A DNA stretch of 64,000 bases from Podocnemis expansa (taxonomy: Eukaryota > Chordata > Testudines > Podocnemididae). The translations under genes and the position numbers were made by a program. The stretch lies in contig ML682005.1 in NCBI GenBank assembly GCA_007922195.1, positions 32,709,354 to 32,773,353 of the forward strand. Direction: 5' to 3'. The notes below the pieces were generated by a model. It made no database searches. It saw only the letters and a list, made by a program, of their open reading frames with translations, and was not told the origin of the DNA. Shown here one piece after another: positions 56,515 to 64,000 of this stretch (position 1 is the first letter of the stretch; each line of letters starts with the position of its first letter).

Positions 56515-56656
56515 ATTTTATTATTATTATAGCACTTTATTTCAAAATAAAAGAAATGCTTATTTCAAAATAACAAAATGCCTGCATGGACAGGAAAAAA
56601 GTTGTTTTGAAATAAGCCTCCTTATTTCAAAATAACTTCTCAGTGTAGACATACCC
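56515..56656. mobile_element. AT-rich MITE (copy 8), right part only
   Basis: GCACTTTATTTCAAAATAAAAG...AATGCCTGCATGGACAGG...TTGTTTTGAAATAAGCCTCCTTATTTCAAAATAAC..CTCAGTGTAGACATACCC is nearly the same as the right end of copy 7 (45830-45937). The left half is missing. The remaining part begins directly at a (TTA)n-type run (56501-56530). Confidence 0.82.
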
Positions 56657-56929
56657 TATGAGTTGTATTGGGTTCTTCTTTCTTTCCCTCTCTTTGGGGG
56701 CTTGGTTTCACAGTCAGTGAAGAAGTCACATGGTCAACATGAACACCCTCTGTGATGTAGTAGCAAAAAGGCCCTCATGCAATTCTTGAATCTATAAACA
56801 AGGGTGTAGTGAGTATGAATAAGGAGGTGATTTTACTTCTGCATATGGAATGGTATCCATATTTTTTAAAAAGATGTTGAAAAATTGGAGCGGATGAAGA
56901 GAGACCAAAACAGAAAGTGTAGATCAGAG
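56657..56929. other. Unassigned spacer
   Basis: About 270 bp without a recognisable feature. Confidence 0.4.
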
Positions 56930-57350
56930 GTCTGGAATAATGCCAGATAATGAGAAACTTAAAGAGCTCAATGTGTTTAACTTATTAAAAAATACATTAA
57001 GATGTGATTTGATTACGGGGCATTAATATCTTAATGGAAAGAAAATACCAGGTACTAGTGAGAAATACTTTACAAGAATCAGTAACCAGAAACTGAAGCA
57101 AGACAAATACAAATTAAAAACCATGCACAAATTTTACTAGTGATGGTGAACGGTGAACTATTGGAACAAACTACCACAGGAAATATAAAGTGAAGACTGA
57201 ATAGCTTTCTGAAAGATATGCTTTAGCTAAACACTGGTTATTGGGCTCAGTACAGGGATATCTAGGTGAAATTTAATGTCCTGTGCCATACAGGAGGTCA
57301 GACTAGAGGCTTTAATGGTCCTTTATAGCCTTAGGATCTAAAATTGGTGA
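56930..57350 (+). repeat. CR1 3'-end fragment (old)
   Basis: AGAGGTCTGGAATAATGCCAGATAATGAGAAACTTAAAGAGCTCAATGTGTTTAACTT corresponds to the CR1 RV-R----L-ELN-FNL block. It continues to GAACTATTGGAACAAACTACC and ends ATACAGGAGGTCAGACTAGAGGCTTTAATGGTCCTTTATAGCCTTAGGATCTAAAA, the CR1 3' end. Many indels; no open frame. Confidence 0.75.
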
Positions 57351-57889
57351 TAAAAAAGTTCCCATTGCTTTAATAGTCCAGGATCAGGGCCTTGGTGAGG
57401 AATTGCCTTCTCTTCTTTGATACAATGATCTCTGAAACCTGATATATCATTGGGAGGTATCATCTTTGGTGCTGAATCAATAAACTGCAACACAATGTCT
57501 TTCTCTTTGTTACATATCCAAAAGGAATTTCCATATAATACAGGATGCATACAATACATTGCTGAAAATTAGAGGAACACTGAAATGCAGATAGAAAATT
57601 TTTTCCCTTATTTCCATTGGCTTGGTGTGAACAATGGGGAGCATTTAAGTGTTGCTTTGTTGGTCACTAGCTTGTAGATTGTCTTCAAGACCTTTCTGAG
57701 ATTGTTTGCGCATCCTGAAAGATTATGTAACTTCCTTAGCAAATTTTATGTCGCAAGTGCAATCCATATTGGACTGTGATGCGTACTGGCCATGCAGGCT
57801 GACGTATGCAAAGTTACCTAAGGTAGCCGGATACCCATGTCCCATCTGATGTTTATTACTTAAAAAATCTAATGATGGTATTACCTAGG
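57351..57889. other. Unassigned DNA
   Basis: No recognisable feature. Confidence 0.45.
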
Positions 57890-59080
57890 CCCTGGAAGCA
57901 GAGGGGCATGGCCAGGGCAGGAAGGAGAAGTGGAAGAGCCCAGGTTGGGAGCTCAGCTGGGCCTGAGCTCTCATAAGGGAAGGATCTGCCTGCTTGGAGG
58001 CAGCAAGCCAGAGGAGGCCAGATCCAGCACCACCAGCTGGCTCCAGCCTCCCCAACCAGCCAGCTCCATGGCCCACCCAGCCTCCCTGGGCCAAGTGACT
58101 GGGACCGGACCCCCGAGGCTGCAGACTGGGGAGGGCGCTCCAAAGCCTGCTGAACCCAGGAGCAGCTACTCCACCCGGCGGCAGACCAGGAACCAGGGGA
58201 AGCAGAGGATCCTGTGAAATACAGCCCCTGTGATCTAGAGGAGCTTTCCTCAGAGGAGGAGGAGCCGCCAGTGGTGTATGGGCCCTAGGACCTGGAGAAG
58301 TTACCCCTTTCCGAGGAGCCTGAGGTGTACCCTGATCTGCTGCCCATGGACATAGAGGGGTTCTGCAGGATGCCACAGGTGATCTATGAAGGGGATACTG
58401 AAGTGTGCTACCCCCTTTGGAATCAGGGACCCAAATCCCAGTGTAGGAGGAAGTATTCCAGGGAGAGTGGGGTGCCGTTGCATCAGCCTGCACCAGCACG
58501 TTGCAGCTGGAGTCCCGCTGGTTCAGTGACTTGGTGTATGGTCACTGGTAGGGGCCTGGGCTGGGATGCACTGGAGTGGGTGGGCCTGCGTCCCTCTCCT
58601 CACCCTCTTTCTTTCCCCGACCACCCGAGAAATTGACTGACTTCTGTGCCTGCACTGCTTCAAGGCCTCTGCAGTATTCTAGCTGAGGCGCATCAACTTT
58701 GTGACAGTCAGCCCCACCTGGGGGCCGGGGCGCCTAGACTTCGTGGCCACCCACCCTGCCTGGCGGCCGGGGTGTCTAGACTTTATGCTGCACGCCCCAC
58801 CTGGGGGCTGGGGTGCATAGATTTTGAGACCACCTGCCCCGGCTGGGGGCTGGGGCACATAGACTTTGTGGCAGCCCGCCCTGCTGGGGGTGGGGTCGGG
58901 ACTTATAGACTCTGGAGCTGGGACCCGAAGAGTCCCTAGAGAGGAACTTGGTGGGAAAACAGGCGAGAGACCTGCTGCCTGGAGGCGCCTTCGATCTGAG
59001 TAACTCCCCAATGAGACTGAAAGGGGTGCCCTCCAGGCAGAGCCAGGACTCAACTCTACACCTCCCATATCTCCCCATGC
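57890..59080 (+). repeat. GC-rich inserted block with an acidic reading frame, probable retroelement
   Basis: The composition rises sharply between about 57890 and 59070. In one frame (about 58200-58370) the plus strand reads DLEELSSEEEEPPVVYGP, a stop, then DLEKLPLSEEPEVYPDLLP and IEGFC: an acidic, Pro/Glu-rich sequence reminiscent of gag-like or leader regions of turtle retroelements, but not one I can name. A minisatellite follows at 58706-58920. Long minus-strand frames (57885-58499, 58679-59068) mirror the composition. No ends or target duplication identified. Confidence 0.35.
58706..58920. repeat. Minisatellite, unit about 43 bp, five units
   Basis: Each unit follows the pattern CCCACCTGGGGGCCGGGGCGCC, TAGACTT, then a variable GTGGCCACC-like end. 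Units start near 58709, 58752, 58795, 58837 and 58879 and are 70-85% alike by eye. GC-rich and non-coding. Confidence 0.85.
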
Positions 59081-61947
59081 TGTAAAAATTTACTATTACA
59101 AATTTTGTGGCTTGTGTCCAATTTTGCTGTCACTGAACTGTGGCTCTGGAAAAGCTATGGTCAAGCTATCTACAATACAGCATGAAACAAAAGAGTCTAC
59201 AATTCAAGTTGAGATGAAAGGTGCAGCTCCCCTAAATAGGATCAGCAATAGTCAGAACTTAATATCCCAGAATTTAGATTAGTTTCAAAACTGAGTGTCT
59301 CCAATGGGCACAAATAAGTGCTTGAAATCTGTCAGACTTAAATGTTACTTGACCTCATAGGCACGTGAGGGCTCTGTTTGTTTAAAGCTAGGAAAAAGGT
59401 ATATTCCCCATGATAACTGACAGATAGCTTTTCAAAAAAGAAGCTACAAATAGCTTCTGGAAACTATTCCATAGAGCTCTCTCTCTTCTTAGACAACTGC
59501 CTATTTATGTCTCTGTATTGCTTTGCACTCAGATACTAAGATCAAGGGCAAGGAGTGGGCAGTACTTGAACAGAGAGACATAAAGGAGTCACAAAAGCAT
59601 TTAAGAAAGTGGGCTTTGGTGCTACTTTACATTCTGATTGTTTTCAGTTTTTTAATTTAATAGTCAGTTTTAGCAACAACACCTAGTAGAGGATGAATGA
59701 ATTCTTCTTCCCCACTGGGATGAGGTCCCTCTGAACTCTTTTTGGAATCCTGAAGATATTTTCTCTCTATTTTCCTTTTTATTCACATTTATCTTTAAAG
59801 CCGTGCGGGTCTGTGGTCATATGGGATAAGGAGTGCTCCAGAGTTTAGCTTTACTGCTGCTGAACCAAGTAGGAGGGTTACTACCTAGCTACAGAGTGAT
59901 CAAAAAATAAATTAAAGCAAAACCTTAGCCATCCATCAGAAATCATCAGGAACTATTATGTTAGAGCTACACATACATAGTAGTGTGTGTGTGTGTGTGG
60001 GGGGGGTGATAGAGGAGGGTGGGCAGAGGTATCTTGAGATCCTTGATGTTGCAGTTTTGTGTCCGGTGTAATTTGGGGCAGCCTTAGGACTGTTTTATAT
60101 CACATCTAACTGCAATAGCCTTCAAAGGACCTTTCCATAGTTGGGGATGGTCTGAGTACATGTTCTGAATTCATCCTTTTCCCTTCATACAAGTCCCACA
60201 CCAGGGGAATCTTTATCTTTTCTGTTAGGAAAGCCTTATCAAAGGCCAGGATCTGATTTAGAAGAGTGGATTATTTTGAGAAAGACTTTCCCTTTGAGGT
60301 TTTATGTATATTGAAGCAGGTGGACTCTTACATTGACCTACAAATGAACCGGTTCCACACCAGAATCTATTCAGGTCCTTGCCTCAGAGCACACAACTCA
60401 TGGGTAGTACAAAAATAAAGAATTTCCCTGACCAACACTGGCTGCAGTGCACAGTGGCTTTCCCATGGCCTCTCTCATTGCCCTAAAAAAAATGACTTAC
60501 CCTTCTCTAAGTCATATGCCAAGCAGGTAGCCCTCAACAATTTCCTGTCTGTTCTGTCCAGTCACAGCATGCCAACCAATTTTTTCCATAATGAAATCCA
60601 ACATTTTCTTAAAATTTATTTTAAACAACAGAGAGCTTTAAAAGATTTGTAATACTTAGTACTTAAAGTACTATCTAAAAAGGTGGGGATATAATTAGAT
60701 GATAAGCAATATTTTGGAATGGTTTAGATTATTAAACATCGTTAACATTTACAACAATAAGTAAACTTGCAGGTACTTGAACATGTGGAAATATAAATGA
60801 TTTTAGCATAGCGTATTTACAGATATAAGTATATGGTACTTTATGTCTCTCACGTCAGGCTGTATGTGAGTATATCGTTAAAGCAGATTAAAGTTAGTGT
60901 TTACTGTAATGAGTGAGTAGCAGATGTTACCAAAGTTTGGCATATGCAGGCTCCCATATCTCTTTGTATTGCTCTGTTTTATCTTGCCTGCTAACTAGGG
61001 ATTTCTTCGTAGAGGCAATGCTTGTGATTGTTTTCAGCAACTCTGCCTATGAGAATTTGGAGCTAAGAACATTGTTTTTTGACAGATGATGTTCCCAGCA
61101 TCATCCAATTTTGTAAAGTGAGAACCAAACTCAGAGAGAAGCAGCTATATTTTTAATGCATCTTGATTAAATTGACCAGTAGAGGGCACTGCACACCGAC
61201 AGTCACTCATTTTTCTATTTTCAAAATAGAATCCAGAGATCATTTAAAAATCTGTTCACTTTTAAGAACATGAGAATTAGTTCTGTTGCCCAGGTTACAA
61301 AAAAGATGTATAGAATCAGAAAGTGAAAAGTAGGGGAGAAAACACAACAACAACAACAACAACCACCAAATCCATAGAACTAATGATTGGATAAGTAAAG
61401 CTATATATTTTTTTCTTGTTAGCCAGGCTAAAAATAACAAACAATTTTTTGAAAATTACCAATGTCGCTTTCAAAATATATGTTTAGCTATTGGCTTTAC
61501 CCTTAGAAACCTAAATATTATAAGAGAATAAATAATAAGCCTATGACACCATTTCCCCCCCCCCCAAAACAGTCCTTGAGCAGGAAGTTAAATGTTACTG
61601 GTAAAAGTTACTGATAATTTTTGCTCTGCATCATTATACATTTTAAAATTTTGGCTTTGTCTTGATGGACATGGACCTCCATTCACTCCCAGGTTCCCCT
61701 CATTTTTGCTGGCGGAAACTTCAATGTAGAGGTCCCAGCAATGGAAAAGAGTCCACATGAAAAGGTCACACTTTGCCAGAGTGTGAGGGTGGGTAGCTGT
61801 TATGGAACTGACCAACACAGCCTTGTTAATGGTCTTGTGTCCTGGAGATGCAGTGATTCCACTGATCAGCTTTCCTTGTTGGCACTCGTGTGGAGCCACC
61901 ACCAGCTTAAAGCTGCCCTATCCTGTTAAAAATCCCTCAGAAAGATG
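59081..61947. other. Mostly unassigned DNA with simple repeats
   Basis: Contains (GT)n followed by a G-run at 59984-60006, (AAC)n at 61346-61363 and a C-run at 61555-61565. I see no gene and no transposon ends. Minus frames 61240-61440 and 61588-61902 lack known motifs. The final 13 bases (61935-61947) are the left duplication of the next element. Confidence 0.5.
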
Positions 61948-62374
61948 TTCCAAAGGGGCAGCCATGTTAGTCTAGTCCAGCAAAAAAAGCAAGGAGTCCT
62001 GTGGCACTTAAAGACTAACAGATTTATCTATCACATGAGCTTTCGTGGCAGAAAATCCCACTTTGTCAGACACTTTGAAGATGGGGGAAACTTACAGAAT
62101 GGGATGAAAATAAATGCAAGGGAGTGTAAGACATGGATCAGGTCACACAGTAACAGCAAATCAGAGCAGTCTTGCTGTTTCCCAGTGTTTGAACCTTAAC
62201 AACTTCTCTGATTTGCTGTTACTGTATGACCGGATCCCATGTTTTACACTCCCTTGCATTTATTTTCATCCCATGCTGTAATTTCCCCCATCTTCAAAGC
62301 GTCTGAAGTGGGATTTTCTCCCACAAAATCTCATGCAATAAATAAATCTATTAGTCCTTAATTGCCACAGGACT
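61948..62374 (+). repeat. Snapback palindromic repeat (copy A5), full-length type
   Basis: It is flanked by CCTCAGAAAGATG (61935-61947) and CCTCAGGAAGATG (62375-62387), 12 of 13 identical. The head TTCCAAAGGGGCAGCCATGTTAGTCTAGTCCAGC is followed by an A-run, an arm of about 180 bp (GGAGTCCTGTGGCAC... to GCAAATCAGAGCAG), a loop of about 35 bp (62168-62202), and the inverted arm ending GCCACAGGACTC. This copy best shows the full design. Arms are about 90% complementary, older than copy A4. Confidence 0.87.
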
Positions 62375-62387
62375 CCTCAGGAAGATG

Positions 62388-64000
62388 GTGATGGAAACAT
62401 CTCCTTGCCTTGCCTTCTTGGGGATGACTACTCCGACTGGTTCATGGAAAACTCTCTTCACCTGTGTACAGTAGCATAAGTGAACTGATCTGAATTACTG
62501 AATGTTCTGCCAGTGGTAGGAGGACAGTTCTTAACAAAGATGTCTTTAAAAGTAACAATTTATGAACAAACAGAGGAATTTGGAATTGGGAAAATGTCAT
62601 TTAGTTTAACAATAGAACTGTCTACAAGAATTCAAAACAATCAACATCTAGAATACTAACATTCATGCTATAAAATTAAGGAGAGTTTAAACTTGCTGTG
62701 TAGAATCAAATGACTCAGGAACTAAACAATACCCCAATCATTCAGAGAAGACTGCTGAGGTCATATTACAAATTCAGGTTTATAACCCGTAACAAACTAA
62801 TAGTCTTAACTCTGGCAGAAATGAAGCAGAAATGAAATATGGCCTGTTTACTCTCAGGATTGAGGGTGACCCTTAGGGGAGGGTGCATAGATGTATAAAA
62901 AAAATTCAACTTTTTCACAAGTTTTAGTAATGTGGACTGCACTGTGCTGAATATGTTAGTATATTTCAGTCAGCTATACAGTTTGTGTGTATGTGTAAGA
63001 GTTGTGTGATTAAAAACCGAAAACCAAACACGTATCCATTTACAGCTTGTTTCAATGGATAACTTGTTTCAGTTGTTCATTGCGTGTAAATTTATCAAGA
63101 ACTAACTTTGCTTATGCTGTACATTATCCAGATGCAGAAAGGCTTCAAGATGTTCAGGGAGGAACAGATGTTGTACAATCTGCTTTATGGGTCCATCCTG
63201 TGGTTATAAGTAATGAGACTTCTTGATCTGGCTTGCCCTGAAACTAGCAGGTTGGTACATAGCATTTCATGGGGATTAATAACTGAGTGAGGTGGTGATG
63301 GCCTGAGACACAGTAAATTACTGTTAATCTTAAATGGTAATTAGTTCCCAGGTAAGGCCCCATGTCAAATACATTAATGAATTAACAAAACTGCAGATGT
63401 ATATGAAATTCTTTTCTAACGCTGTTCTAATTATTTTCTCAAGGGAATTTCTAGAGAATGAATGTCTTGCACATTAGGTAATCTACGGCATTGAATATCA
63501 TTCAATCATTCCTTCATCATATCATGTAGATCATTTCGACCTTGGTCAATCCTATGGAAATGTCTCAGTCCCATCAGATCTAGCTATCTGTTTATTCAGG
63601 ACAACTTGGAGGAATGGAGTTTGAAGGGCAAAAAAGCAAAATTATTCTAATATTTGACAAAAAGGTTTACGTTTCTAGAGTCTGGAACTGCTTGTGGTCT
63701 TAGTATGGTTTTCCAGCACTCTCTCTGATGGAATTGAATGTAGTGAAGTTTTTTTTTTGTTTGTTTGTTTGTTTGTTTTTTGTTTTTGTTAGGTGCGGAG
63801 AGTCTCCTGGAACCTTTTCACTCACATGCACAAAGGTCTTCACTGATGTGAATCTGGGAGCTTTATCTATGATAAAAAGATATAATGGAAAATTAATTCT
63901 AAGTCCACAAAAGTATAGTGTGAACTGCACACCTACTGAAAATGGTTGCTGTAACAGGGTCTATAAGCTCCATTCAGGACTTAGGCAGGAGAGGAAGTGA
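62388..64000. other. Unassigned AT-rich DNA
   Basis: A (TTTG)n-like run lies at 63758-63777. It leads into TTGTTAG and an open frame to the end (63728-63997) that superficially resembles an intron acceptor and exon, but I know no protein like it. No element or gene is supported. Confidence 0.45.

Noticed and set aside
63728..63997. Possible exon: T-rich tract, TTGTTAG, then an open frame to the window end
   Set aside because: The tract is a (TTTG)n microsatellite, TTAG acceptors are common by chance in such DNA, and the peptide resembles nothing I know. No second exon or donor supports it.

Overview
This is intergenic or intronic DNA from a vertebrate. I read it as a non-avian sauropsid, most likely a turtle. 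The basis is abundant CR1 LINEs, decayed CORE/MIR-like SINEs, several hAT-type non-autonomous transposons with 8-bp target duplications, many AT-rich transposons with TATGTCTACAC-like ends, and palindromic repeats built around a 'GTGGCACTTAAAGACTAACA' arm. The species call is inference. I found no host protein-coding gene, no intact tRNA or rRNA gene, and no CRISPR array or operon. Every long or recognisable reading frame belongs to a mobile element, and all of them are broken.

Layout. 0-4.2 kb: a long CR1 running in from the left edge, with the end of ORF1 and a nearly complete ORF2, followed head-to-tail by a second CR1 fragment and a short inverted CR1 piece. 4.2-13.7 kb: mostly unassigned AT-rich DNA with one hAT MITE, one AT-rich MITE and simple repeats. 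13.7-19.8 kb: old SINEs, a third CR1, palindromic snapback elements and another MITE. 20.1-21.2 kb: a hAT element nested inside another hAT. 21.4-28.2 kb: a dense block of transposons whose ends resemble each other, including a 2.9-kb element carrying a decayed Myb/SANT-like gene plus a coiled-coil exon, as found in the accessory gene of PIF/Harbinger elements. 28-39 kb: old CR1 tails, a MIR-like SINE, a snapback element, a MITE and a GC-rich insert. 40-43 kb: an antisense RTE-like LINE fossil split by a hAT, then another hAT with a perfect 8-bp target duplication. 43.5-46.5 kb: a snapback element containing a 400-base assembly gap, then an antisense CR1 split by a MITE. 47-49 kb: a probable antisense LTR region with a G-rich minisatellite. 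49.8-64 kb: a tRNA-type SINE, an LTR-like region, a recent 130-bp tandem duplication, a hAT, a CR1 tail, a GC-rich insert with a minisatellite, and a further snapback element.

The two most interesting signals are these. First, a set of transposons of 0.29-0.83 kb share end sequences with the 2.9-kb Myb/SANT-encoding element, and two members leave 3-bp duplications at demonstrable sites. This suggests one cross-mobilised PIF/Harbinger-like system. Second, the snapback elements combine a long palindrome with a one-sided head and 13-16-bp flanking duplications. Their two arms share variants private to each copy, so the arms are copied from or homogenised to each other. All boundaries were read by eye, without alignment software.
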